This document shows, one piece after another, positions 21,790 through 33,812 of a DNA stretch of 64,000 nucleotides. The notes beneath the pieces were generated by a model, which was not told where the DNA came from, ran no database searches, and was given only the letters and a program-made list of their open reading frames with translations. Origin of the DNA: Symsagittifera roscoffensis (taxonomy: Eukaryota > Xenacoelomorpha > Acoela > Convolutidae); assembly GCF_963678635.1 (NCBI RefSeq), contig NC_087066.1, forward strand, positions 37,265,152 to 37,329,151, read 5' to 3'. Every line of letters begins with the position of its first letter. The first letter of the stretch is position 1. A program made the position numbers and the translations under genes.

Positions 21790-23510
21790 GAGCGAGGCAA
21801 CCATTGCTACCTCGAGAAATTCAAATTTATCTATTTGATATCTATTTAATATCTATTTAAAATCTTTTGATGCATATGGCAAAGTTTTTCAACCTGATTT
21901 TTAAAGAGCATGGTAATGTAATTATGATGTCGAATTTCAGTTCAAGATTTTCTCCTGATTGACTTAGTTCGAGCCTCCATAATCAAATAGGACAGCAGAT
22001 TTTTCAATTGTGATGAAACCAGCCGAACTATAAGCCAGCCGATACTTGCGTCACTAAGTATAAAAACCAGTCAAAAGTTACTCATGCCTTTGAAAAGCGT
22101 TACATAATTTTTACGCAAATCTTGTGCAACAGTACCGCAATTTTGGCTGGTGTATCTAGTAGCTCTCCAGACATACTATGTGACTTTACGGGCTCCATGA
22201 AAGGGTTCGCTGTTAGCTTGAAGACATGAACTTTTTTGAATCCTTGTTTTCAACAGTCGCAAAAAAAGCATTTTTTTGCGTTAAATAGGTGACAAACTGA
22301 ACTTTTTCGGGGTTATTTTCAATTTGTTGCTTGGCTAAAAAATATATTTATATTTTGAAACTTGGAGTCAAACTAGGCTCTGGTTATGCACTGATTAAAG
22401 TAAGTAACTTGAAAGCTATAAAAAGACTCATCCCGTATACCAAACGGTGAAAAAGCGCGGAAGTGGAAAAAGTTTCAGGCTTAATGAAATTGAACGGCAA
22501 ATTTTTCATTATTTGGTTAAAAAATATTCGACAAAATTGCTTTGATGAAAAAGCAGCGACTCTAACTGAGCGTTATTTCACTCCATTCTGCTGGTAGTAA
22601 TTTTTGTTTATTTAACAAACATACTTTTTATTAATAATTTACAAAGATGCATCCTTTTCTATTGCCTGTATAATATCAACATTTGAGGAAACTATTTAAA
22701 AATTTTCGTGTAGTTATTTTTTTCATTACCTACCATTCAGCGGCGGTAGAAGCAATAAACTATTTTCGTTTGAGGAGAATTTAACTTTGCCTCTGTGCTA
22801 ATTGTTTGCAACGTTGAGTATAATTGAAATATATAGTGTGCTAATGAACACACAAGCTATACGTGCTAGTAACTTAGTAACCCACTCATTTTCAGGTACG
22901 CTAAACTTTCTATTCAATAATCAATCCATCGCAGATTTCCAGTTTGCATGCGTCGTTCGGGCGTCGAAAGTAACTAATGAAGATCCCCCTCTCAGGGTCT
23001 TTTTACTTATTCCGCCCAAAATTGAAATTCTTAAACATGAAAACAAAAAACCAAATGCTTAAATCTGATTGGTTGAAATTAAATACGACCGTAGCGCGTA
23101 GTTAGAGCAACTCGCGCTCAGTTAGAAAATGATGAGCTTAAGTTTTTTTTGGGAGGAATAAGTAAAAAGATTCCACCCCCCCCCCCCCCCCCCCCCTCCT
23201 CACTAATAAAAAATGATAACACAGCCCATTTAAAGGTAAAGAGCAGTTAAACAAACACTACGCTGACCTCTGAATAATGGGGGTTCACGCCTGGCCAAAT
23301 TTTGATGGTAGCTGGGTGAGCGCCCACTGTTTGCATTTTTATTCTTTTTGTGTTTTCCTTTAAACGACTCAAACCCTCATTTCTCGAAACATGAAAACAG
23401 AAATGAAAATAATTGAACACCTGATAGGCTGAATAATCACCTGAAAACAGTGCGGGTTATTTTAGTTAAAAAGCTGAGTGAATTTACCCATTTTTGACAT
23501 TTGTTGATAG
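21790..23510. other. Intergenic AT-rich stretch, no gene seen
   Basis: No open frame with protein-like composition and no recognised element appears here. It contains a 21-nt C homopolymer at 23176-23196. It separates the non-LTR element from the channel gene promoter. Confidence 0.6.
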
Positions 23511-23519
23511 TTTCGTTTC

Positions 23520-23529
23520 TATAAAAAAA
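23520..23529 (+). promoter_or_regulatory. Candidate TATA box of the channel gene
   Basis: TATAAAAAAA lies 215 bp upstream of the presumed start codon at 23744, in a region otherwise free of features. Transcription would begin near 23550. This is inference from the motif and position only. Confidence 0.35.
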
Positions 23530-23743
23530 CCACATCAAGTAATCAACACTTTGTCTGCTCTTTTGAAACTTATAGAATACAAATTTTGTAACTGGACCAA
23601 AAAATTAAAGTTAGACCAACAAAAAATTGCAATCCGAAACTAGACAACTTCACTGCGTGTTTCAGACCAATAACTTCACTATCGTTCCTGCAAGCAAAAA
23701 ATCGGATGTGAATAAAATTTCTAGCCCTTGAAAGGTCAATTAA

Positions 23744-26700
23744 ATGGCGTCGCAAACAACCAACAACAGTAACGAAAGCGACAGCAAAAATAGCAACAAC
23801 AAAACACACAGCGTCAATCATTCCACGAATGAGACAAGCAACGGCAAAGTGAACATCACTACCATTGACATTCCTGAAATGAAAGTGCACGTTATGGAGT
23901 CCAAATTCGGGTCCAAAAATAGTTCCAAGAGAGACTCGAAGAACAGTTCCAAGAGAAGCAGTCCGGGGAACTCCCCCTTCCCCTCGCCCTTATCTGGGTC
24001 TAGATTCACCTCATTCATACCCATTATCAACCCAGCCCAAACAGGTATGTGTTTTGTGAGACATGATTTGACACGTTTTGACAGATCTACTTAACAATCT
24101 CCCCCCTTTCAAGCTAGGGCGCATTGTTAAGTAGATTAAATTAGTCGAGCTTCAACCAATTAGAATGCAGCAAAAATTGAATGTTTAATAGAAAGCTCTA
24201 GTGTTAATTTTTGTTTTATTTAGAGGGGTGGACATTCTTCAGTAGATACCATAGGAATTGGATCCCGTTCAACAACCGTTTGAGCCCACCTTCCCTACTC
24301 TTTTACTAAAAAAATTGTACATTCCTCTCTATCTAAATATGGTTATAAATATAATTGTTCAAAATGCTGATATTGCCTCTGTTCAAAGTTTCGCAATGAG
24401 TTGCGCGCTCAGAGTTTCGCAATGAGTTTTTTTTTCAAAAACTTTTTAAAGGTGTTCTGTCTTAAAATAGTGGGTGATTTTTTCCAGAAAAATGTCGACT
24501 TTCGCAAAATTATGGGGATTTGGGTGATACATTTTTTTTCTACTTTTTTTATCGATACTTGAAATGATTGACTTTCGCAAGAAACAGATCATGTGTAATT
24601 CTACGCATTCAGTGGAAATAAACTGCTCAAAAAACTTGACAATCACTGAATACCATTTCCTAACAATGAGTCGTTTTCCCATAACTAATCGTTTTTCAAT
24701 TGGTCGCAGACGGCGCTGAGCACGGCATTGGCTGGCTGTTTTTGCCACAGGTAATCTAACATAACTCCTTAAGCAGAAATTCAATTAGGTCAATCTAAAA
24801 AAAACATTACGAGGCCAAACTGTGCAATTTGTGAATTATAAGCGAGTTCCACAACACGGGCGCTCCCTTTGTTCTTCTTTTTGCTTTTTTTATCGTTCCG
24901 ACAAAATTTTAGCATGTTAAAAGACTTGTCTCTGGATTCCAGTGACTTACACACACCAAATTGTGAGCCTATCCAGTGCACAGTTTGATGTTGTAATTAA
25001 ACGACCGACATTTTAAAAATCAGAAGGCGTCCCTCCATCCTAGATCCGCCCCTAGCTCCGCACATGAGCCGAATGGCAAAGCGTTCAAAAGATCGAGAAT
25101 TTTTTTCAAAATCTCACCAGGAACTGATCAGATTTTGACGAAAACTGGTTGACGAAAACAAAAAAAAGTTCCATAAAACATTTCATAAACACTGTTACGA
25201 TTTAGTTCATACCATTTAAAAACTGCTAAATAAATGCAATCAGCTGGTCCTTAGGCCATACTAAGGCTGACACTTGCATAATTGCTTGATTCTTCAACAA
25301 CTAGGCTGAAATTGTTTTCTACAAAATGTCTACGGTCTTATAGCAATTTTTTGAAACTAGTTAATTTCAGAGATTACTTTACCTTTTATTTTCATTTTAA
25401 CTAATAGCTGTTTCTAGTGGTTAAATGAAAACTAAAAAATGTAAACACCGAAAACAATTGTTTGTTTATAAAATTTGATTAAAAAAACTAGAAAATCTGT
25501 AGAGAACCATTCCAACCTAGTTTTTAAAGAACCAATCCTTCATAAAATGTCAGCCTTATTTTGGCATATTTTTTACTTGATTGTGCTTAATTAACTTTTT
25601 AAATGCTATGAATTAAACCATAATAAAATATTTCGAGGTGTTTAGGCGCAAAAACTTCTTTTTCTACCATCAATTTTTACCAAAGTTTGTTTAATTTTTT
25701 TGCTTCATTAAGCCAAGCATAAAATTAAACTTTAGCAAGTTTTTTAGATCTGCTAAAAGATTGGTTTATAATGATAAAATTTCAGAAACAGTTTTTTTGA
25801 GTTCTCTAAAATTTTTTGAAGGGAGAGTGGATTTTCCGAAAAACTTTGGAATTATTGTCTGATACTGGCTTGTTTGATCAAATTAAATTTACCATAGCTA
25901 AAACCAAAACGAGCTTTCTGAAAATCAGATTCAGATGAGCAGAGTTAAATATATTTTTTGCTAAAATACCTAAATAAAAATAGGAACAAATGCAAAATTG
26001 ACTACGTCTGAATACGAGTTAGTTTGAACGACTTTTAAAATAACATTACACTTGATCCAAATGGCGAGGAACAACATAACGCAACGGTAAAATTACTCTC
26101 CACTCTTGGAAACAACAATTACGTAAATTGAGGTTGAAATTGTGTTTTAAATGAACATCGCAAAACATACCGCGCAAGCCTAATAAGAAAGCTTATTGGG
26201 CAAACGTATCGGTCAAGCATAATATCTTCAAAAAAACTTGTGTAAGTTCACTGGGGGGTCTTGATAATATCTGCTATTGAGCGTACAAAGATTTAATTGC
26301 TTATTTTAAAAAAAACCAATGAGAAATTGTCAATGAGTTTCTTTCAGCAGCAAAAAGTTTATTGAAATCAAACTACAGCGTCTGCAAATCTATCAAAAGT
26401 CCTTGTTTTTGCTCATTGTGATATCTCCTAAAGCTCTATCTGACAACTAAACAATGATAAAATTGAAACAAGACTGCTCGTATCAGGGTGAAGCCCTGAA
26501 TGTTCCGTCTGCCTTATAAGGTCTATGGAGTAAAAATAACATGAAAAAACTAAATGCAAACAAATAAAATTTTTTACAAAAAATAAAAATTTGAGATTTT
26601 TGAGAAAAAATTAAAAGTTGAGATCTCCCCACACGCCATATAAAGTACAAAATGATAGACTTCGCTCCTTAAGCCAGCTTTCTCGGTACTTAGACATTTT

Positions 26701-29700
26701 TATGAAAACTTTTTTTATTTGTTTTCGGATCACAACTGAAAAGGGTTTAATATGATATACATTTGATCCATTCCGGTGATCAATTGTTGTACCTGATTTT
26801 GCGTGGAAATTAAAAATAAGAAAAAACTAAAACACACCCGAACACAAAGTTGCTCCCCATTTTTAATGATCGTAAAAAAGTATAAAGTATAATCAATTTT
26901 TGGCTGCAGGAGCGCGAGGTGAGTTGACGAGCAACGAGATCTGTCTGTTTGTGCGCTTCCTCAAGATCGGGCACATAGACACTAAGAACCAGCGTTTCGT
27001 GGCCCATATCGAGATAGTGGCCAGATGGAAGCCAGTCTACTCTACTCTTTTCTCCGAGTTCGTGGTCGAAAACAGAGACAAAGTCATCATTCCAGAGGTC
27101 AGTCAATTTCAGTTTAGCGTCAAGATTGTTTTAAAAAGTTTAAGAAAGTTCAGTTAAGACAAGGTCAACGCAAAAACAGAGACATATCCAGAAGGATTTT
27201 ACTACTTTTCTTATCGAGATGTCTAAATAGACATTCTTTTTTGCGAATTTTGGCAAAATTTTGCGAAGACTAAGTCCTAAACGATGGAAAAATCTTCGTC
27301 TTTGAGCTTAGAAAGGTAGTTTGACTCCCGAGCACTCCGCAAAGCCATGCAAAGTATCTTGAATTGAGAGGACATTCAAAACTTTGCTGATTTTCGACAA
27401 CGATAATTACCAAAATGAGAATCATGCTCTTATTTCTCGCCTATGGTTCTAATTTTATTGCCGGCGGATCTTTTTATTCCTACTTTTCGTCAATAATGGG
27501 AAACCAATTTTGTCGACAATTTTTTTTTACAAAATATGTCCCCTCGAGTAAAGTTTCGATCCACCGTTGATCAATAACTTTAAAAAATATTCGTTTTGTT
27601 ATACGCAGAGCGAGGACAACGTGGAGCAAGTGAGACGCATACTGCCCAAGATAAACGTAAACAACTTAGAAGCAATCATAAGCGACAGGGTACACTACAA
27701 ACTGAAACCCTACCCCTGTCCCAACACAGGAGCGAGTACCCGCCCAATCCACATGCGCTCGATTGATGTCGCCTATGTTGAGATGTTCCGCACTCTCAAG
27801 GGAGTCTTCTTCGAGTACCTGGAACTGGAGGACTTCCCTTTCGATGTCCAGGCAAGATCTGCAGATCTCATCCTGTTCCACACAAAACATCTGCAAAATA
27901 CTCATTCCAGAATGTTGCTAGATGTTTTTTATTTGATGTAGGATATCTGTGTGCGTTTTACCTTGGACCCCTCCTGTGCTCACTATTTCAAGCTGAAGGT
28001 GGCTCCGCCTGGCACTCCGGCGGGACTGCTGGATACTCACACTATCTTCCAGGACGCACAGGAGTGGGACCTCAGTCTCATGGCTGTCGTGAGTTACAAG
28101 TCCCAGCAAACCAACCGAAGTATAAATCGGATTTTTTGAGCGAACCAAAAATGAGCAGACTAAATTAGCAGTCGAAAATTACTTGTTTAAAAGCGCGATT
28201 CTCGTATCTGTGACGACATAACTGTTTAACAATTATTATGTAACTGGCTCATTATTTTCAGCTGGTTTATTATATGGGAGCCTATACTTTGGCTGGTATT
28301 TACAAGTGTGATTGATCCAAATATGTGAACTGATCACCTGACTCCAAAACCGAATTTTCCAACTGAGAGTCGTTGCGATTTAGAACGGGGAGAACAACGT
28401 GGATGCGTTAGGTGCTCGGGCAGCCTCCGACCCTCCCAGTCCCGACCATGAGCTGGTAGTTCGCACAAATGTCAGACGCAAGAGTGCATACCATCTCTAC
28501 AACTGCTTCCTTGTCATGGTTAGCTGCTTTTATAAACAACATTTTCCAATCATATTAATTTTTTCACGCTCAAAAAAACATTTTTCATTCTACAAAACTA
28601 ATGTTTGCGCGATTCGGTTGAAAAGTTTCTCAATTCTAACAATTTCATTTCCGTTATTAACCCCTACTGTAAAATTGTCAAGGAGCCGATATGGCTACAT
28701 AAAAATTGTCCAGATCCAAACCCTAGCGAATTATATAAGAATTATGAATCAGCTGATAATGCTACTGGTGGAAAAAGGTACCATTTACAAAAACAATCCT
28801 GAAAAATGATTTATTCAAAGTGGTCACTTTATTACATTGAGTAACAGATTTAAGGGGAAAATAGAGTTTTTGGTAGAACTCGGAAAAATAGTTTGGTCGA
28901 TCTAAAAATTAGGTCGACGAAATTTCTAATTTTTTAAAAATCAACATCCCCCGCCTGCCCGAGATCCGCGCCAAATTTTAGTTACGCACCAAATTACATA
29001 CAATTTCAAATTGGTTGTTGTGTTAATCAGGCTTTTTTTGCGGTGATGAGCTACTGCAACTTCGTCAATCATCCGGACAATGTGCAGTTCCGGCTGGCGG
29101 GGGGACTGACTCTGGTGCTGACTGCTGTGGCCTACAAACTAATGCTGTCCAACACCCTTCCCACCATCTCCTACTTGACACTTGTAGTTAGTGAAGAAAG
29201 AATATATTTTTCTCCATAAGCATTATCAATAAAACATTTATATTTAACAATTAATCTTAATCAATCTAATGTTACTCGGAGAGGATCGACAACGGGACGG
29301 TTTGGTCCGCTAATGTCTTCCCTTGTTGGCTCATTCAAAAAAGCACAAAATATTCCGACCGCAGCAGAAGCGGATCTAGGATTCTCGAAAGACAGAAAGA
29401 AAGAAAGAAAAGTTCGTTCTGCAAACCAAATCAAATCTTACGCAAATAATATCAAAGATTATACAGTTTTACAATGGAACGGATCGACAAAAAGCTGTTT
29501 TCGTGCCCAGCAATTGTCTAGCTTGGATAGTTTGAATTCTAAAAAACAATTATTGACAAAACTGTTAACTGCAATCCAATATTGACAAAACTGTTGACTG
29601 CAAAAAAATTAAAATTCAATTTTTTTATCATACATTGTGCAAAAAAATATAAGTGGGAAACATGTTGGAAAAAAATAGTTTGGTTTTTCGAGTTTTTATA

Positions 29701-32700
29701 AAAAAATCACAGTAACTTAAAAGTCAGAAAAAGATTTATGATTTTATATTCGAACAACTTTTCAACTCAAAACAAGTCTTCAGTCCCTAAATAGAAATGA
29801 TAAAATTTTCAAATTTTCTGATTCATTAAAATTTCAGAAAAATCGTTATTCTATACAAACAAAAAATTACGAGGTTCTATTTCTAACGTTGAAACCGTAG
29901 TCTCCCACAATTGGCAAGGAGCATCTAACCACATAGTTTGTGAACCAAAAGTCGATGAAAAAAATAACGCAAAAAATCTCATAAGTTATGCAAATTTTTC
30001 TAAAAATTGAAAATAAAAAATTTAAAAAAGCATTCAAATTTTTTCCGGTATACAAAAAATTTTTGTTAAGAAAAATTTGTACAAAAATTTTGCTTCTTTT
30101 TCTATTGAAAGTTTATTTTCGAAATAAATCATTGTTACGAAGTATATAATACCCTTAAATTTTTGTATGAAAAACTTTTTTGACAGGAAGAGACTTTTTT
30201 GATAGATTAACTGGTAACAATTCAAATTAACTCAAGTTAAATAAAACTTTTGTTTTTCTGTTAGCGAGGAAGCAAGTTTTTCATTTACTTTTGCAACAAA
30301 AAGGGGTATAAAGGCACGGAAATGATTTTTTGAAGCTAAACAGTGAAATTAGAAAAAACATCGTGAAACTGGTTCTATATTAGCAAACTTAAATGGATAA
30401 TGAAATGGTTAAAGTATTCAATGGAAAAATGCAAAAGAACTAACTTTGGTACAGAATTGTGAGGCCTCACATGAAATGTCATTGTAATGCCTCACTAATT
30501 TTTTTTATCGAACTTCTAAATATGGTGAAAGCCACAAATATTATCAACTGTTGTGCCCAGACTATTACAGATTATTACAAAACTTAGGATAATACACAAA
30601 AATATTGAAGACAACTTTAAGGTTAGAAGCACTTCTGCGTAGTTTTAATTTTTATAACTATCGTCGTGAAAATTCTAAAACAAGGGGATGCGGCAATTCT
30701 TTGACTTATTGTTCCGGCTTTGTATTCTGGTGAGTTTTAGTTTTTTCCCTCTTTTTTTGCTTTTTCTTTTTGTTTTCCATGCAAAATCAGGTACCACAAA
30801 TAATCATCGGAAGGGGTCGAGTGATATAATATATTAGAGCCTTTTCAGAGAGATTCGGTATACATTAAAAATTCCAAAAAGTTTTCCCACTGTCTAGAAA
30901 AACCTGTTTGAAACTTTTGAGTTTTCTTCATAATTCGAGCGAATAAATAAGATTGCCATAGCTTATTTTAATGGCTTCAAAGCTTGCAATAGCTGATTTT
31001 ACACCCTAGCAACCTAGTTGTAATCAAGGAATGTATTTTTTTTCAGTATTATAGCGCACATTTAGAATCAAAAACTTCAAAAATTCAAAAAACGGCAGAA
31101 AAAAATTGATTTTTTTAAATTTTCTAGTCATTTTCTTCAAAAATTGTTCTCCATTTTGTGTGTTTTACTAAAACTGTCGAAAATTCTTAGGTTTTAATTT
31201 TTCGTTAAGATCATTTTATCACACCAAGCCAAAAAAAATGACCCGAGTTTGAAAGAAAATTTAGCGCAAATTATAAGGCAGTGGTAAATTATACTGCACT
31301 ACAAAATCGTATAAAATTGAATTGAATCAAGCTAACAGATCAGGGGCGGATCTAGGATTTTCTTGAGGGGATGCGGATATTCAAAAAATTTTGAAAATTT
31401 TGTCGACCTGTTTCTTTTAGGTCGACCAAATTGATTTTTCGAGCTCTCCCGAAGCACTAAAAAGTCCCTGTTTTGGACTACTTTTTTGCGCCCCAATTTC
31501 TGAAAAAATTGGCCAAAAAGGCATTTTTAAGCACTTTTGAAAAATTTTGACACCTCAAAAAATTATATATTGGCGCCTAAGGCGCCTTTGGTAAAGTTAT
31601 AGGGTCCGTCACCAAAAATGATATCTCAAAATAGTACAAAGGGAGGACCCTTTGGGTTGGCAGGGGGTCGAATCCCTGAGGGGGGGGGGGGGGGAGCAAA
31701 CGCCTTCTTCTTAAATCCGCCCCCTGTGACAGATCATATTAACCCCGTGTGCGGTCAAAACTTCATTTACTGAATTTTTTGAGACTCGATAATGGCAATT
31801 GTCAGCATCAGGTCAGTAGGCAGTTTTGATGGTGCGAAACTAAGTTTTTGCTTCAACTTTTGAAGAAAGTACGGAATGGTTATGCTTGGGATGGTTTTTT
31901 AATTCGTTTAATTTTGAATTTTATCCTTATTTTACACCTTATAAACGATTGTGATGTCCGAAGCTGCAATTTTTTTATGTAAAGTTATGAGGGCTTCAAA
32001 ATTTGGCCTATTTGGGATCATTAACCCGCGATGTATTGCGGTCTAATCACACGCGAAACGCCGAGAGAAATCGTTGCAAGTTGAGTTGAGGCAAATCTTT
32101 TGTCCTTATTTGAGTAAAAGACGCTAAATTTGTCCATTTGGATTTTTCATAGCGCGTGGGGAAATAAAATGAAGACAAAAATATCAAAAATTGGCTTTTT
32201 TTCATTTTTTGATTATTTTATCATTTCTTTAACCAAATTTTTTAAATTGGGGGTAAAGTGCAGTCGGAACATTGATATACGAGCAGTTTTGTCTCTATTG
32301 CTTTTTCGGCCAAATTGATAAACATATGTTCAATTTTCTAGAAATTTCAATTAATTGATTCAATAGTTTGTTTTACGAAAACGAACTTGACAAATAATCT
32401 ACTTTGTTTTTTGCTTCTTTGCTTCAGCGCTCAAAAAATGAACCGACAATTTTTGAACATTGCTTGAAATTAATTTTCTCAGTACACTGTAGATACTACT
32501 GTAAATAAAAAACCATGTGTTTAAAATTGTAATATTTAGGATAAGTATGTATTGACGCAGATCTTCCTGCTGACAGTTTTGGTTGTGGGGTTCGCCATCC
32601 TCCATCTCTTCTACCGACACTTCAAATACACCATCGACTTCACAATTGAGCCTGTGAACTGCAGCCAGATGTTCCACTACTGGGCTCCAGAAGACTCGTG

Positions 32701-32857
32701 CGAGCTGCAGGCATTCGCCAACTTCACCGACCTGCTCACTATCGGAGTTCACGGAAGCATGCAGCTCATTTCCAGCCTCTACTTCATGGCAGTCGCGTTC
32801 CAGAAGGTGTTTTTCGGTTCCATCAAAAGCAGCCTGGTCTGTAAAGACAGTTTTTAA
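23744..32857 (+). CDS. Pentameric ligand-gated ion channel (Pro-loop type), 7 coding exons
   Basis: Exons: 23744-24044, 26910-27097, 27609-27851, 27942-28088, 28384-28518, 29031-29183 and 32540-32857. All junction phases agree (phase 1 for the first, 0 for the rest), giving about 494 residues. Exon 1 encodes ~100 residues rich in Ser, Asn and Lys with no obvious signal peptide. Exons 2-5 form the ligand-binding domain: L-K-I-G-H-I-D-T-K-N-Q-R-F (beta-strand 1-2 region) and L-E-D-F-P-F-D-V-Q-D-I-C (the FPFDxQ loop). The first cysteine of the metazoan Cys-loop is replaced by Tyr, so there is no Cys-loop disulfide, as in bacterial and protist relatives. TM1 spans exons 5-6 (Y-N-C-F-L-V-M-A-F-F-A-V-M). 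TM2 is G-G-L-T-L-V-L-T-A-V-A-Y-K-L-M. N-T-L-P-T-I-S-Y-L-T-L-D-K-Y leads into TM3, and TM4 is near the end. It would act as a plasma-membrane receptor channel; the ligand is unknown. The last exon may instead splice at 32806 (see findings). Confidence 0.8.
24045..26909 (+). other. Intron 1 of the channel gene
   Basis: The 2.87-kb AT-rich intron begins with GTATGT after CAAACAG and ends with TGCAG. It holds a short hAT-terminus relic (CTAGATCCGCCCCT near 25042-25055) and, at about 26755-26812, a minus-strand copy of the dispersed Q-N-Q-V-P-Q motif. I see no gene inside it. Confidence 0.65.
27852..27941 (+). other. GC-AG intron of the channel gene (90 bp)
   Basis: The FPFDVQ exon ends ...GTCCAG and is followed by GCAAGA; the next exon starts after TTGATGTAG with GATATC (D-I-C). 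No GT donor exists at this point that keeps the FPFDVQ-DIC sequence, so a GC-AG intron is the best reading. GC followed by AAG is the normal form of this minor donor class. Confidence 0.7.
28872..28975 (-). mobile_element. hAT-type MITE fragment
   Basis: This is a fragment of the 31341-31726 family inside intron 5 of the channel gene. The AGGTCGAC block and a degraded CCCGAGATCCGCGCC terminus are visible; the other end is absent. Confidence 0.6.
29184..32539 (+). other. Intron 6 of the channel gene
   Basis: The 3.36-kb intron lies between the TM2-TM3 exon and the TM3-TM4 exon; donor GTAGTTAG, acceptor ATATTTAG. It contains a complete hAT-type MITE (31341-31726), a hAT-terminus relic near 29370 (GCGGATCTAGGATTCTCG) and a plus-strand copy of the dispersed Q-N-Q-V-P-Q-I-I-I-G motif near 30783-30832. 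The open frame at 29313-29585 runs over the MITE relic and does not look like a gene. Confidence 0.65.
31341..31726 (+). mobile_element. Complete non-autonomous hAT-type MITE (386 bp)
   Basis: The termini are inverted: CAGGGGCGGATCTAGGATTT at the left, and AAATCCGCCCCCTG ending at 31726 at the right. The flanks are TAACAGAT (31333-31340) and TGACAGAT (31727-31734), an 8-bp target duplication with one mismatch, which fits hAT transposition. There is no coding capacity. Internally it holds a GGCGCC palindrome region near 31580-31590, a 15-nt G run at 31680-31694 and a B-box-like GGTCGAATCCC next to it. At least seven fragments of the same family occur in this window. Confidence 0.85.
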
Positions 32858-32994
32858 GGCGGCAGAAAACATGCGAGGAAGTAGCGAATATTTTAATTAC
32901 TATGTTGTAACATCTTTGCATGCCATTCGAAAGGTCGCCAAGTGGAGGCTCAGGTCGTGAAGCAAAATTTTTCAGTTCAAAAAAATAATCTAAC

Positions 32995-33205
32995 ACAGAG
33001 GCGAAGCTAAGCTTCTTAAACACTAGCGAAAACACGACCAAAAATCAGCTCTATAAAGTGCAATAAGAAACAGCAGAAACAAGCCTCGAATTATTACCAA
33101 ATAATGAAAACCACATAATGAAAACTTATTTGCGTGCAGTTAGGTTAGAAAAAAAGTTCGTACTAATACACTAACGCTTGCAAGTGTAAAAATGCATATA
33201 GAACA
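32995..33205 (+). repeat. Dispersed repeat 'CACAGAGGCGAAGCT', copy 1
   Basis: The block starting CACAGAGGCGAAGCT, continuing through CGACCAAAAATCAGCTCTA and AGTGCAATAAGAAA and ending near the ACTAACGCTTGCAAGTGTAAA segment, matches 62618-63005 in order. There the two halves are separated by a tRNA-like insert. The class is not clear (MITE or SINE). Related short pieces occur at 48241, 58487, 59150 and 60180. Confidence 0.6.
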
Positions 33206-33649
33206 TAAATATGGGCACAACATCAATTCTCTTTCCTATGTTGCTCCTTTCACCCCAGAGTTTCGCAACATTTGCGGTGCAAAATTATGTGCCAATGTTT
33301 AGGCGTGGGAAAAATTGACAGCAAAAAACAGTGACATTTTTAATATTCTTCAAAAGCTTCAAGATATTTCAAAAATAGTGACAATTCAGCCATTCGCTAA
33401 CACACCCTAGATTCATGGGAGCTCATTTGATTGACTAAAATTAGGGGAAGAAATAATTTTTTAAAAAATGAGAAAAATCTTTTTTCAATTTTTTCTGCAA
33501 TTATATACAACCAAAATTTAGAGTTTTTATACTATAGCTAGACTAAAATTCTAAGATAAAAAACGTTCGTGTGACTTACATGGGAATGAAAATTTTTTCA
33601 ATTGTAGTAAAGAAAATTTAAATCACCAAAAAGTCCGAAAAGGTTTTCA

Positions 33650-33812
33650 GCCGGCAAAAATAGGCAGCCAATTTATAGGCCGTTAGTTTTTTTTTCAAGA
33701 GGAAATCTTTTAGCTTGCCAAAATAACAGTTCCTGGTCAGATTCGAACCCGGTACTTTGGTCGCCCTAATGTGGACTTTACAATTGTGCCAAACGTGCAT
33801 CATAAAATGCTA
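33650..33812 (-). repeat. tRNA-derived SINE-like sequence
   Basis: On the minus strand, a TTTGGCACAATTGTAAAG stretch (A-box-like) near 33795-33778 is followed after about 35 nt by CCGGGTTCGAATCTG (a perfect B box) near 33755-33740, and then CCAGGAACTG. The T-stem and acceptor do not pair properly, so this is not a functional tRNA. The B-box end recurs at 61930-61950, and the A-box side recurs at 48640-48665. Confidence 0.6.

Larger units (their letters stand above)
17122..21790 (-). mobile_element. Non-LTR retrotransposon (CR1/L2-like), frameshifted
   Basis: Reading on the minus strand from 21.79 kb down, the element encodes an SGNH-type esterase domain, a PHD-like zinc finger with a downstream RNA-binding-like segment, an APE-type endonuclease and a reverse transcriptase. 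It ends in a (CAA)n tail at 17152-17122. Esterase and PHD-type ORF1 domains are known from the CR1 and L2 clades, so I place it there. It is close to full length at the 3' end, but at least three frameshifts and an F-to-L change in the RT FADD box indicate a dead copy. The 5' boundary is uncertain because no target duplication was located. Confidence 0.85.

Noticed and set aside
27567-27941. Reading exon 3 of the channel straight to the stop at 27941
   Set aside because: The extra 29 codons break family similarity, while D-I-C-V-R-F in the next exon continues the FPFDVQ loop; a GC-AG intron explains this.
33700-33800. Functional tRNA gene
   Set aside because: B box is perfect, but the T stem and acceptor stem do not pair.
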